From assembly GCF_002847285.1 (NCBI RefSeq), contig NZ_CP025407.1:3876501-3940500 (forward strand): a stretch of 64,000 bases of DNA, given 5' to 3'. The position numbers were made by a program, and so were the translations under genes. Source of the stretch: Streptomyces sp. CMB-StM0423. Lineage in GTDB: Bacteria; Actinomycetota; Actinomycetes; Streptomycetales; Streptomycetaceae. Numbering within the stretch: the first letter of the stretch is position 1; each line of letters begins with the position of its first letter. The notes under the pieces are model-generated. The model was not told where the DNA came from. It searched no databases and worked only from the letters and a program-made list of their open reading frames with translations. Shown here piece after piece: positions 40,104-48,730 of the stretch.

Positions 40104-41015
40104 TCATATCTGCGACCGCGGGTCCGACACGTCCCGGAAGCCGTCCCCGATCACGCCCACCGCCGTGACCACCAGCGCCAGCGCCGCCGCCGGCATCGTG
40201 GAGATCCACCACGCCGAGCCCAGGTAGTCGCGCCCCACCGAGACGGTGGCGCCCCACGACGAGGTGTCGACCGGTACGCCGAGGCCGAGGAAGCTCAGCG
40301 ACGCCTCCGCGACCATCACCAGGCCCACCTGCACCGTCGCCGCGACCAGCAGCGGCTGCCAGACGGACGGCAGCACGTGGCGGACCATGATGCGTACGTG
40401 TCCCGCCCCCAGCACCCGCGCCGAGTCGACGAACCCGAGCCGCCGCGTCGCCATCGCCGACGCGCGGGCGACGCGGGCGAAGATGACCCACCTCGTGATC
40501 GCCAGCGTGATGACGATGTTGGTGACGCTCGGGCCGAGCACCCCGGCCAGCAGGATCGCCAGCAGGATGGACGGGAAGGCGAGCTGGATGTCGCCGATGC
40601 GGGAGGCGATCGTGTCCGGCCAGCCGCCGAAGTAGCCCGAGACCAGCCCGACGACGAGGCCGGCCGCGCCGCCGACCAGGATGGTCGCGCAGGCGACCAG
40701 CAGCGAGATCCGCGATCCCGCCAGCAGGTTGGCGAGCAGGTCGCGGCCCATCTGGTCGGTGCCCAGCCAGGCGATGTCGCCCGCGTCGGTGCGCTCCCCC
40801 GGTGACAGCAGCCGGTTCGGCAGGTCGGTGGCCACCGGGTCGTACGGGTGCAGCAACGGCCCGACGACGGCGGCGAGGACGAAGAGCGCGAGGATCCCGG
40901 CGCCTATCCAGACCCGCACCGGCACCCGCCGCACGGCGTCGCCGGGGGCCTTGCCCGTACGGGGCTCTTCTGCGGCGGGCGCCGGAGCGGGCGCGGCCGC
41001 GGTCGTGCTGCTCAT
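40104..41015 (-). CDS. Opp/Dpp-type ABC transporter permease (OppC position)
   Basis: A 303-residue inner-membrane permease. N-terminal Ala/Pro-rich tail, OppC-type N-terminal helix (VWIGAGILALFVLAAVVGPL), LGTDQMGRDLLANLLAGSRI, and EAA loop region RLGFVDSARVLGAGHVRIMV. GGAGG 4 bases before ATG 41015, and a start overlapping the OppB stop (41012-41015). Confidence 0.93.
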   Translation of the reverse strand: MSSTTAAAPAPAPAAEEPRTGKAPGDAVRRVPVRVWIGAGILALFVLAAVVGPLLHPYDPVATDLPNRLLSPGERTDAGDIAWLGTDQMGRDLLANLLAGSRISLLVACATILVGGAAGLVVGLVSGYFGGWPDTIASRIGDIQLAFPSILLAILLAGVLGPSVTNIVITLAITRWVIFARVARASAMATRRLGFVDSARVLGAGHVRIMVRHVLPSVWQPLLVAATVQVGLVMVAEASLSFLGLGVPVDTSSWGATVSVGRDYLGSAWWISTMPAAALALVVTAVGVIGDGFRDVSDPRSQI

Positions 41016-41941
41016 GCGTCCTCCGGGGTGAGGCGGGGGTCGATGACGAAGTAGACGACGTCCACGAGCAGGTTCAGGACGATGTACGCCAGGGTGATCG
41101 TGAGGATCGCGGCCTCGACGACCGCGTAGTCGCGGTTGGTGATCGCGTCGACCATCAGCGAGCCGATGCCCGGCCAGGAGAAGACGACCTCGATGATGAC
41201 CGCGTTGGCGATGAAGTTGCCCATCAGCAGGCCGAGGACGGTCACGACCGGGATCGCGATGTTCCGGCCGACGTGCACGTACTGGATCGTCCCCTCGCCC
41301 ACGCCCTTCGCGCGGGCCGTACGGGCGTAGTCCTTGCCGCCCTCCTCCAGTGCGCTGCTGCGCACCAGCCGGGCGAGCCAGCCGATGAACGGCAGCGAGA
41401 GCGTGAAGGCCGGCAGCAGCACCGCGGCCGGTGAGCCGTCGACGGTCGCGGGCAGCCAGTCCAGTCGGCGGGCGAAGATGAGGATCAGGACGATGCCGAG
41501 CCAGAACGACGGGATGGCCTGGCCGGCGAGCGAGCCGGTGGAGACCACCAGGTCGAGCAGCTTGCCGGGGCGGCGGGCGCAGAGCATGCCCAGCGGGATC
41601 CCGACGACGACGGTCAGCAGCAGCGCCGCGAGCGACAGGCTCAGGGTCGCCGGGAAGCGGTCCAGGGTGTTGCTGAGGGCGGAGCCGCCGAGGCGCCAGG
41701 AGTCGCCGAGGTCGCCGCGGACGATGCCGGCGAGGTGGTCGGCGTACTGCCGCCACAGCGGGTCGTCGAGGCCGAAGTCGGCCCGTACGCTCTCCAGTTG
41801 CTCGGCGGAGGCGTCGGGCCCGACGATCAGCTTGGCGGGATCGCCGGGCACGACCCGCACGATGAGGAACACCAGCGTCAGCGCGCCGAAGGCGACGACG
41901 ACGGCCTGCGCGAGGCGCTTGGCGAGGAACGCGCCCATCAT
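41012..41941 (-). CDS. Opp/Dpp-type ABC transporter permease (OppB position)
   Basis: A 309-residue permease with six hydrophobic segments: RLAQAVVVAFGALTLVFLIV at the N-terminus, the OppB signature RVVPGDPAKLIVGPDAS, and the EAA loop KDYARTARAKGVGEGTIQYV. Start overlaps the LacI gene stop (ATGA). Two consecutive ATG codons are possible starts. Confidence 0.93.
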   Translation of the reverse strand: MMGAFLAKRLAQAVVVAFGALTLVFLIVRVVPGDPAKLIVGPDASAEQLESVRADFGLDDPLWRQYADHLAGIVRGDLGDSWRLGGSALSNTLDRFPATLSLSLAALLLTVVVGIPLGMLCARRPGKLLDLVVSTGSLAGQAIPSFWLGIVLILIFARRLDWLPATVDGSPAAVLLPAFTLSLPFIGWLARLVRSSALEEGGKDYARTARAKGVGEGTIQYVHVGRNIAIPVVTVLGLLMGNFIANAVIIEVVFSWPGIGSLMVDAITNRDYAVVEAAILTITLAYIVLNLLVDVVYFVIDPRLTPEDA

Positions 41942-43026
41942 TGCTCACCTCTTCTTCGGAGTGGTCCGGCGGAGGCGCGTACGACGAGTTCGGGGGCCAG
42001 GAGCGTACGGATCGGATCCGCGTCCTCCGCCGCGGAGTCGGGCCCGGACTGCACCCGCTCCAGCAGCCGGTCGACGCCCGCCCGGCCCACGTCGGGCGCG
42101 GGCAGCCGGACCGTGGTCAGGGCCGGGTCGAGGTACGCGGAGAACGGGTGGTCGCCGTGGCCGACGACGCCGATGTCCGTGCCGACGCGCAGCCCCCGCT
42201 CGGCGAACGCCCGGTACAGGCCGAGTGCGTGGTAGTCGTTGCCGGCCAGCACCACCGCGCCGGGCCCCGCCCGCCGCGCCAGTTCCGCGCCGACGGCGTA
42301 CGCCACCCCGGGGTCGAAGGGCCCCGAGACCGGCACCCCCTCCGGCGCGGCCGCCGGATCCACGCGCACCACCGCGTCGTCGGGCGCCGCGATCCCGCGG
42401 GCCGCCAGCGTCTCCCGGAAGCCCCGGATACGCTCCGAGACCGGCGAGATCTCCAGGTCCTCCTCGACCAGGTACAGCTCGGTCGCCCCGCCGTCCAGCA
42501 CGTGCTCGGTCGCCGCGCGGGCACCGGCGTAGTAGTCGACGCCCACGACGTCGGCGTCCAGCTCCGGCAGGTGCCGGTTGAGCAGCACCACGGGCGTACC
42601 GGACTTGCGCAGCCGGCTCCAGTGCTCCGCGCCGTGCTGCACGGGGATGGCCAGCACGCCGTCGACGCCCCAGCGCATCAGCTCCTCGGCGGCGCGGCGC
42701 TCGTTCTCCGCGGAGTCCTCGGTGACCATCAGCATCAGCGAGTAGCCGCGTTGGCGGCCGCGCTCCTCGATCGCGGAGATGAGGCGGGCGTAGAAGGGGT
42801 TGGCCGGGTTGGTGATGACGAGCCCGAGGGTCATGGCGTTCCGCAGCACGAGGGAGCGGGCCATGGTGTTGGGCACGTAACCGAGGCGTTCCGCCTCCTC
42901 CTTGACCCGCTCGCGGGTCTCGGGGCTGACCGCGTCCTTGTCGGCGAGCGCTCTGGAGACGGTGTTGACCGACAGGTCGAGCGACAGGGCGATGTCGCGC
43001 AGCGTGGGTCGGCGGCGTGGGGTCAT
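41938..43026 (-). CDS. LacI-family transcriptional regulator inside the operon
   Basis: A 362-residue repressor. The HTH and hinge helix occupy residues 1-60 (TLRDIALSLDLSVNTVSRAL, ERLGYVPNTMARSLV) and a periplasmic-binding-protein-like effector domain follows (LGLVITNPANPFYARLISAI; VVGHGDHPFSAYLDPALTTV). The gene sits between the solute-binding protein and permease genes and overlaps oppB, so it is co-transcribed with what it probably controls. LacI regulators mostly sense sugars or nucleosides, which hints that the importer carries a sugar-like compound rather than a peptide. Candidate operator at 47048-47065. Confidence 0.93.
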   Translation of the reverse strand: MTPRRRPTLRDIALSLDLSVNTVSRALADKDAVSPETRERVKEEAERLGYVPNTMARSLVLRNAMTLGLVITNPANPFYARLISAIEERGRQRGYSLMLMVTEDSAENERRAAEELMRWGVDGVLAIPVQHGAEHWSRLRKSGTPVVLLNRHLPELDADVVGVDYYAGARAATEHVLDGGATELYLVEEDLEISPVSERIRGFRETLAARGIAAPDDAVVRVDPAAAPEGVPVSGPFDPGVAYAVGAELARRAGPGAVVLAGNDYHALGLYRAFAERGLRVGTDIGVVGHGDHPFSAYLDPALTTVRLPAPDVGRAGVDRLLERVQSGPDSAAEDADPIRTLLAPELVVRASAGPLRRRGEQ

Positions 43027-43045
43027 GGGATCCTCCGGCGCGGGG

Positions 43046-44578
43046 TCATCGGCGCCCCACCACGGCGAGGTCGGGCTGGTTGTTCGGGGCGGGGGTGAAG
43101 CCGGTCAGCTCCTTCGCGCGCCCGTACCCGGTAACGAGGGTGACGGGGAAGAGACCGACGGCGTCCGACCATATGGTCCCGCAGGCTTCGCCGTAGAGTG
43201 CGTCGCGTTCCGGGCCTTCGGGCGCACCGGCGGCGCGGGCCAGGACGGCGTCGAGTTCCTCGTTGGCATAGCCGAGGCGCTTGGCCTCCGAGGTGTAGAG
43301 GCGGCCGATGGTGAAGGCGGCGTCGCCGGTGGTCACGGTGTTCGTCTGGAGATTCATGTCCCAGTCGAGGCCGTTGAGCCGCTCCAGCCACATCGCCTTC
43401 TCGATGCTCTGCGGCTCGACGGTGACGCCGATGTCGGCCCACGCCGAGATCAGCGCCTGCGCCAGCTCCCGCGACAGCGGCCCGGTCGCGTCGAACCACA
43501 TCATCGACGTGGAGAACCCCCGCCCGAGCCCGGCCCGCGCCAGCAGCCGGCGCGCCTCGTCCGGGTCGTACGGCCAGGGCCGCTGCGGCGCGAAGCCGGC
43601 GACGGTCTCGGGTATCGGCGCGCGCATCTGCTTGCCGCCGCGGCCGAAGAGGGCGTCCACGATCTGCGGGACGTTCACGGCCTGGCAGAGCGCGCGGCGG
43701 ACGTCGGGGTCGCTGAACGGCTCGCGCGCGCAGTTGAACCAGTTGAAGTAGTACGTCCAGGAGGGCACCGACTCGACGGTGATCCCGGACACCCCGGTGA
43801 CCTCCGGCAGTTGGTCCGGCGGGACCGGCCAGAGCAGGTCGACGTCGCCGTTGCGCAGGGCGGTGATCGCCGTCGAGGTCTCGGCGATGTACGGCATGGA
43901 GACCGCGGGCAGCTCCGCCCGGCCGCCCCAGTAGTCGTCGAACCGCGCCAGTTCGACGGAGGTCGACGGGGTGAAGCCGGTGACCCGGAACGGACCGGAG
44001 CCGACGGGGCTCCGCTTCTGCTCCGGGTCCGCGACCAGCCGGGCCGGGACGATAAACAGGAGGGTGAGGTTGACCGGGAGCGAGCCGAGCGGCCCGTCGG
44101 TGGTGAAGACCACCGTGTGGTCGTCGGGCGCCTCGGCGCCCGTGACCGTCGCCCACAGCGGGGTCTGCGCGGACGCGACCTGCTGCGTGTGCTTCAGACA
44201 CGCGACCACGTCGCGGGCGGTGACCTCGCTGCCGTCGTGGAAGACGGCGCCGCGGCGGAGCGTGAAGACCCACTTCGTGTCGCCCTCCCGCCGCCACTTG
44301 GACGCGAGCCCCGGCACCAGCTCCGCGCCCTCGCGCCGTACGAGGGTGTCGAAGACCAGCCGCTTGACGATCAGCGACGCCTCGTCGACGGCGGTCGCGG
44401 CGTTGTACGGGTCCAGGTCGGTGACCGGCTGCCCGAACGCCGCCCGCAGCGCCCCGCTGGGCGCGGCACTGCCGACGCCGCAGCCGGGCAGCAGCACCGC
44501 CGTGGCGCCGAGCCCGGCCATCGCCAGGAAGTCCCGCCGCGCCGGGCCTCTGCCACCCGCTCTGCTCGTCCCGGTCAT
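43046..44578 (-). CDS. Tat-exported lipoprotein solute-binding protein (SBP family 5)
   Basis: A 510-residue binding protein for the Opp-type importer. The signal has twin arginines (ARRDFLAMAG) and the lipobox LLPGC, so it is probably exported by Tat and lipid-anchored. Family-5 landmarks: TDLDPYNAATAVDEASLIVK, LVPGLASKWRREGDTKWVF, TLRRGAVFHDGSEVTARDVV and YDPDEARRLLARAGL. GGAGG lies 7 bases before ATG 44578. Family 5 also binds sugars, nickel, and other small molecules besides peptides. Between the two uncharacterised proteins and lacI. Confidence 0.93.
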   Translation of the reverse strand: MTGTSRAGGRGPARRDFLAMAGLGATAVLLPGCGVGSAAPSGALRAAFGQPVTDLDPYNAATAVDEASLIVKRLVFDTLVRREGAELVPGLASKWRREGDTKWVFTLRRGAVFHDGSEVTARDVVACLKHTQQVASAQTPLWATVTGAEAPDDHTVVFTTDGPLGSLPVNLTLLFIVPARLVADPEQKRSPVGSGPFRVTGFTPSTSVELARFDDYWGGRAELPAVSMPYIAETSTAITALRNGDVDLLWPVPPDQLPEVTGVSGITVESVPSWTYYFNWFNCAREPFSDPDVRRALCQAVNVPQIVDALFGRGGKQMRAPIPETVAGFAPQRPWPYDPDEARRLLARAGLGRGFSTSMMWFDATGPLSRELAQALISAWADIGVTVEPQSIEKAMWLERLNGLDWDMNLQTNTVTTGDAAFTIGRLYTSEAKRLGYANEELDAVLARAAGAPEGPERDALYGEACGTIWSDAVGLFPVTLVTGYGRAKELTGFTPAPNNQPDLAVVGRR

Positions 44579-44593
44579 CTCACCACCTCCGGG

Positions 44594-44968
44594 TCATGAT
44601 TTGAGTGCCAGATAGATCAGGACCTTGACGGACGAGGCCGCGTCGCCGGTGGCTTCGGCCGGTTCGTCGACGACGGTGCCGCGGAGCCGCAGCCAGCCGC
44701 CGAAGCCCTCGGCGGGCCAACTGTGCAGCGGGCCGTCGTCGGGGTCGACGGACTGCTCCGTGCCGCGGTCGAGGTCGCACCAGTGCAGGCCGTCAGGCGA
44801 GATCTGGGTGCGTACGAGCAGCCTCGGGGCGCGGCCCGAGGCGTCGAGGACGCGCACGAACCAGCGGGCCTCGCGGGCCCAGGCGGCCTCGTACGGCTCG
44901 GTGGTGAACTCGCCCGTCAGCGTCGCGTTGCGCTCGATGACGGCGGTGAAGGACTGTCGCATGGTCAT
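44594..44968 (-). CDS. Uncharacterised 124-residue protein of the LacI operon
   Basis: A small soluble protein without signal or membrane helix: MRQSFTAVIERNATLTGEFT, REARWFVRVLDASGRAPRLL, SPDGLHWCDLDRGTEQS and GGWLRLRGTVVDEPAE. Alternating strands suggest a beta-sandwich similar to discoidin/CBM-like folds, but no family was recognised. Seven bases after the preceding gene and 15 before the solute-binding protein gene, so clearly part of the operon. Confidence 0.7.
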   Translation of the reverse strand: MTMRQSFTAVIERNATLTGEFTTEPYEAAWAREARWFVRVLDASGRAPRLLVRTQISPDGLHWCDLDRGTEQSVDPDDGPLHSWPAEGFGGWLRLRGTVVDEPAEATGDAASSVKVLIYLALKS

Positions 44969-44975
44969 GTCGCAC

Positions 44976-45911
44976 TCACCAGTCCACCGAGATCAGCACG
45001 GAGTCGAGGTACAGGAAGTTCCGCACGTCGGTGTGGGTGCGTACGGAGACGTAGAAGTTGAGCAGGTTCTGCAGCGACCCGTACTCCTCGTCGTACGGCG
45101 GGACGGGCACGCCGGACATGTCGTGGACGACGTCGTTGACCTGGAGTTCGACGTTGCTGCGGGTACCGGTGTCGATGACCCAGCGCAGGTAGTGCCAGTT
45201 GACCTTGGTGGGGACCTCGTTGAAGCAGAGGTCCTGCCGCTCGCCGAACTGCCGCCAGTCGGCGGGTTCCGGGGCGGTGAAGTCCGCGGTCCGCGGGAGC
45301 TTGAGCTTGCCCTCGAAGTGCTCGCGGGGGGTCGGCTCGGGGACCGTGGGGTACATCCAGCGGTGCTGCACCTCGTGGTCCAGATCGGTGTTCTGGTAGC
45401 GCACGACGTTGTGGTAGCGCACGCCGTCGCAGATGTCGGTCGCGACGGTGATCGCGCCGAACTGCTGCTCCGACGGGTGGTTGTTGGCGTCCCACTTGCC
45501 GCCGCCGGCGGCGGCCGCGGCGCCGTTCTCCGCCGAGGCGGCCTCCGCCTTGTACGCGAAGTACGTCTCGAACTGCACCCGGCCGCGCCCGGACATCGTC
45601 AGCCGCCGGATCGCCACGCCGGTGTGCCCGGTGACCGGCCGGGTGGCGACCTTCAGGGCGTACGTGCCGGACATGGCCCCGTGCGTGCCGACGTCGAAGA
45701 AGTTGCAGGAGCTGAGCTGCGGCGGCCGGAAGTCCGACATGTGCTCGTCGACGGTGTCGAGATCACCGTGCTGGTCGTGGTTGCCGATCAGCTCGATCCA
45801 CCCGTGCGTGCCGGTGTTGAAGTCGTCGTGGACGAGGATGCGGCGCAGCGGGTTGAACTTCGCCAGCTTCGGGTCGAGCAGGCGCGGATCGGAGTGTGGT
45901 GCGGTCGTCAC
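44976..45911 (-). CDS. Uncharacterised 311-residue protein of the LacI operon
   Basis: Start GTG 45911 follows AAAGGAAACC. Landmarks: NPLRRILVHDDFNTGTHGWI, MSGTYALKVATRPVTGHTGV, RGRVQFETYFAYKAEA, WHYLRWVIDTGTRSNVELQV and RNFLYLDSVLISVDW. The DDFNTGT...W opening, Gly-rich middle and strand pattern are those of jelly-roll carbohydrate-binding or lectin-like domains. From memory it may belong to a DUF family near DUF6772; I could not check. No signal peptide seen. Its start overlaps the stop of the upstream phosphatase-fold gene (GTGA). Confidence 0.7.
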   Translation of the reverse strand: MTTAPHSDPRLLDPKLAKFNPLRRILVHDDFNTGTHGWIELIGNHDQHGDLDTVDEHMSDFRPPQLSSCNFFDVGTHGAMSGTYALKVATRPVTGHTGVAIRRLTMSGRGRVQFETYFAYKAEAASAENGAAAAAGGGKWDANNHPSEQQFGAITVATDICDGVRYHNVVRYQNTDLDHEVQHRWMYPTVPEPTPREHFEGKLKLPRTADFTAPEPADWRQFGERQDLCFNEVPTKVNWHYLRWVIDTGTRSNVELQVNDVVHDMSGVPVPPYDEEYGSLQNLLNFYVSVRTHTDVRNFLYLDSVLISVDW

Positions 45912-47026
45912 CGGTTTCCTTTCATGAGGCGGACGGTGGCGTAGGAGAGGTTGTGGTCGGAGCGCAGCAGTTCGGCCTGCGGCCCCTCGGTCGCGGTGGT
46001 CTGCGGGATCTGCACCCACTCGTCGACCTTCGTCCCGTTCCGGACGAAGAGGTGGTCGATCTTCTCGCCGCGGGGCAGCGGGATCTTGCCGCCGTTGTAC
46101 GAGGCGTACTCATCGCCGGTGACGCGGTCCGCGACCGCGAGCGCGTCGGTGAAGCCGGCGTCGGCGAAGGCGTCGATGGCGCTGGCGCCCTCGGCGGTGG
46201 AGCCGGAGTTCATGTCGCCGGCGAAGACGACGGGCAGGTTGCGGGTGTGCTTGTTGCGGAGGGTCAGCTCCTCGGCGGTGCGCCTGGCGTCGGCGTAGCG
46301 GACCTCGTCCCAGTTCTTGGTCCAGCCGTTGGGGTCGGTGGCGCCGTTCTTGCGGTACTCCAGGTGCATGTCGACGACCACGAAGCGGGCGCCGGACCTC
46401 TTCTCGCGCAGCACGTTCCAGGTCATGGTCTTGCCGTAGATCTCGGTGGAGTCCGGCAGCCAGAGCAGGTCGTGGGGCAGTTCGCGGCCGCGCTTGTCGA
46501 GGTGGGAGTAGCGGGAGGCGTCGTAGTACGTGTAGCGGCCGGCGCCGGACTTGAGCGGGTAGCCCTGCTCCGGGTGCCGGGTGCCGGCGTAGTCGGCGGG
46601 GGCCTCGGCGTAGCCGTGCTCCTTGAGGGCGGCGGTCAGCGGCGCGCGGAACGACTCCACGTCGACGGCGGGCTGGCTGGGCGTCGCGTTGTTGCCGATC
46701 TCCTGTGTGGCGACGACGCCGAGCCCGGCCGCGTCGATGTCCGCGGCGACGTCCGCGGCCCGGCCCTCGGCCCAGGGGCGCAGCTTGGTGGCGCAGTCGC
46801 GGCCGATGACGCGCTCGCACTCGGCCTTGGTCGGCAGGGACCCGTGGCCGCACACGTTGTACGTGCCGACCCGGACCTCCACGGTCCGCCCGGTCGCTCC
46901 GGACGGACCGTTCTGCCCCTGGTCGTCCTGGTCTGAGGCCGCGGCAGCAGACCCGCCGAGCAGCGCGAGGGCTATCGCGACGCCGGGGACCACCACGGTG
47001 GATATTGCACGCAATCTGGGACGCAT
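45908..47026 (-). CDS. Secreted endonuclease/exonuclease/phosphatase-fold enzyme
   Basis: A 372-residue exported protein, first gene of the operon. Signal helix VVVPGVAIALALLGGSAAAA. The EEP fold is shown by VGTYNVCGHGS (Asn), VVATQEIGNN (Glu, metal ligand), VVVDMHLEYRKNG, VFAGDMNSGS (Asp/Asn) and LLRSDHNLSYATV (catalytic Asp-His). Family members cleave phosphodiester or phosphomonoester bonds in nucleic acids, inositol phosphates or sphingomyelin. Linked to an importer, it probably releases a phosphorylated nutrient outside the cell; the substrate is not indicated. Confidence 0.88.
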   Translation of the reverse strand: MRPRLRAISTVVVPGVAIALALLGGSAAAASDQDDQGQNGPSGATGRTVEVRVGTYNVCGHGSLPTKAECERVIGRDCATKLRPWAEGRAADVAADIDAAGLGVVATQEIGNNATPSQPAVDVESFRAPLTAALKEHGYAEAPADYAGTRHPEQGYPLKSGAGRYTYYDASRYSHLDKRGRELPHDLLWLPDSTEIYGKTMTWNVLREKRSGARFVVVDMHLEYRKNGATDPNGWTKNWDEVRYADARRTAEELTLRNKHTRNLPVVFAGDMNSGSTAEGASAIDAFADAGFTDALAVADRVTGDEYASYNGGKIPLPRGEKIDHLFVRNGTKVDEWVQIPQTTATEGPQAELLRSDHNLSYATVRLMKGNR

Positions 47027-47047
47027 CTCGGCTCCAGCCTCGACATG

Positions 47048-47065
47048 AACGTTAACGTGAGCGTT
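47048..47065 (+). promoter_or_regulatory. Probable LacI operator before the nine-gene operon
   Basis: AACGTTAACGTGAGCGTT contains the perfect palindrome ACGTTAACGT (47049-47058) and the overlapping pair AACG-TGAG-CGTT. LacI-family operators are typically palindromes centred on CG with AACG/CGTT arms. It is 22 bases upstream of the first start codon of the operon. Confidence 0.6.
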
Positions 47066-47146
47066 GCGATGGGCACGTTACGCATCCCGTGGCCGGAAGT
47101 AAACGGTCCGGACGCGACTACTTCGTGAGGGGACGGCGACAAGGCG

Positions 47147-47183
47147 CCGCCCCCGGCCTCGGGGTGGGGAGGCGCGGGGGCGG
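47147..47183 (-). terminator. GC hairpin after the dehydratase-like gene
   Basis: CCGCCCCCG (47147-47155) and CGGGGGCGG (47175-47183) form a 9-bp stem with a G-rich loop, downstream (minus strand) of the gene ending at 47222. Confidence 0.5.
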
Positions 47184-47221
47184 TCGGAGGGCTCCCGGCG
47201 GAACGCCGGATCCGTCGGCTG

Positions 47222-48178
47222 TCAGTCTGCGGCCGGAGTCAACTCCGTGAGTTCGGCGAGGAGTTCGGGGGAGAAGTTGCTGCCGGTCACGACGGTCGCC
47301 AGGGCGCCGGCCTCGAAGTCGTGGTGGAGTGCGGCGGCGACGCCGAGGGCGGCGGCGGGTTCCAGGATCAGGCCCACGGTGTCCCGCACCGCCCGCAGCG
47401 CCTCGCGGAGTTGGTCGTCGTCGACGAGTACCACGTCGTCCACGAGGCCGCGCATCCTGTCGACGGCCGCGGGCACCGGCACCCGGACGGCGACCCCGTC
47501 GGCGATGGTCCGGGCCTCGGGGGTGCTGACGGGCGCGTTCCGGCGCCAGCTTTCGGCCATCGCGGGGGCGCCCGCCGCACAGACGCCCACGATCCGGGTG
47601 CGGGGCGCACGGGCCTTGGTCCAGCAGGCGATGCCGCCGATCAGGGCCCCGTTGCCGACCGGTACGAGCAGGGTGCCGGGCAGCGGCGCGAGTTCCACGG
47701 CGATGGTGCCGGCGCCCTCGGAGATGCGCGGCTCCTCGCCGTCCTCGACGAAGAGGCGGTCCGCGGCGCCGTCCGCGTAGGCCCGTGCGGCGTCCTTCGC
47801 GGCGTCGAAGTCGGCGCCGGCCAGGACCACTTCGGCGCCGAGTTCGCGCATCCGGGCGACCTTGACGGGGTTCGCGGTCCGGGCGCAGTACACCGTGACG
47901 GCGATGCCGCGCGCGCGGCCCGCGTACGCGACGGCCTGGCCGAAGTTGCCCGCCGAGGCGCAGACCACCCGCTGCCCTTCGGCCAGTTCGTGCATGAAGT
48001 AGTCCGCGCCGCGGCCCTTGAAGGACCGGATCGGGTTGAGCGTCTCCAGCTTGAGCGCCAGATCCCGGCCCACCCGGCGGGCCAGGGCGGCGTCCTCGAC
48101 GTACGGGCCGTCGCGGAAGACGGGATCGATGAGGCTCGCCGCCTCCTCGATGTTCTCCACCTTCAAGGGCTTTATCAT
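47222..48178 (-). CDS. PLP-dependent threonine/serine dehydratase-like enzyme
   Basis: A 318-residue fold-type II PLP enzyme. The Schiff-base lysine is in NPIRSFKGRGADYF, the substrate loop in VCASAGNFGQAVAYAGRARG, the phosphate-binding glycine loop in LVPVGNGALIGGIACWTK, and TVVTGSNFSP near the end. No C-terminal ACT domain. Such enzymes deaminate Thr/Ser or related beta-hydroxy amino acids, or racemise them. ATG 48178 is 24 bases from the ATG of the divergent deformylase-like gene, leaving no room for a ribosome site, so the mRNA is probably leaderless. Confidence 0.88.
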   Translation of the reverse strand: MIKPLKVENIEEAASLIDPVFRDGPYVEDAALARRVGRDLALKLETLNPIRSFKGRGADYFMHELAEGQRVVCASAGNFGQAVAYAGRARGIAVTVYCARTANPVKVARMRELGAEVVLAGADFDAAKDAARAYADGAADRLFVEDGEEPRISEGAGTIAVELAPLPGTLLVPVGNGALIGGIACWTKARAPRTRIVGVCAAGAPAMAESWRRNAPVSTPEARTIADGVAVRVPVPAAVDRMRGLVDDVVLVDDDQLREALRAVRDTVGLILEPAAALGVAAALHHDFEAGALATVVTGSNFSPELLAELTELTPAAD

Positions 48179-48184
48179 CTGCGT

Positions 48185-48196
48185 ATCGTATACGAT
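48185..48196. promoter_or_regulatory. Perfect palindrome ATCGTATACGAT at a divergent promoter
   Basis: The palindrome lies midway in the 24 bases between two divergent ATG codons. Each half reads TACGAT on its strand, a fair -10 box, and each -10 ends exactly 7 bases before its own ATG. GTATAC-centred palindromes are typical of FadR/FCD-type GntR regulators, and such a gene lies at 48727-49398. One dimer could silence both promoters. Confidence 0.7.
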
Positions 48197-48202
48197 GAGC
48201 GA

Positions 48203-48730
48203 ATGGCCGTACGTTCGACGCTCCAACTCGGCGACCCCGCCCTGCGCGAGCCCGCCGCCGACGTCGCGGAGCCGGGCTCGCCCCGGACCGCCGAAACCGC
48301 CGCCGACCTCGCGGACACGCTGGCCGGCTGGGTGGCGCGCACCGGCTACGGCCGCGGCATCGCCGCGCCGCAGATCGGCGTGCCCAGCCGCGTGGTCCAT
48401 CTGCACCTGGACCGGCCCTGGACGCTCATCAACCCCCGGATCACGGGCCGTTCCACGGCGACCTGGGAGCCGTGGGACGCTTGCCTGAGCTTCTCCCTGC
48501 AGTTCTTCTGCCAGGTCGGCAGGGCGAGATGGGTGGATGTGGAGTACCTGTCCGCGGACGGGGAGCGGCACGCTCTGCGCGCGGAAGGCGACCTCGGCGA
48601 ACTGCTCCAGCACGAAATCGACCACCTGGACGGCATCATGGCGGTCGACCGGATGATCTCGCCGAGCACCCTGTGCATGCGCTCGGAGTTCGAGCAACGC
48701 CACCGCGACGAAAGCCCGTACCAGCAATGA
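48203..48730 (+). CDS. Peptide-deformylase-like protein
   Basis: A 175-residue protein with the three PDF motifs: GRGIAAPQIG (motif I, Gln kept), WDACLSF (motif II, where the usual EGCLS has lost Glu-Gly but keeps the metal-binding Cys), and HEIDHLDG (motif III, both His and the catalytic Glu). It should bind metal. The altered motif II and its place in a GntR-controlled pair with a dehydratase suggest a specialised deformylase or amidase rather than the housekeeping enzyme. Stop overlaps the GntR start (ATGA). Confidence 0.85.
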   Translation: MAVRSTLQLGDPALREPAADVAEPGSPRTAETAADLADTLAGWVARTGYGRGIAAPQIGVPSRVVHLHLDRPWTLINPRITGRSTATWEPWDACLSFSLQFFCQVGRARWVDVEYLSADGERHALRAEGDLGELLQHEIDHLDGIMAVDRMISPSTLCMRSEFEQRHRDESPYQQ

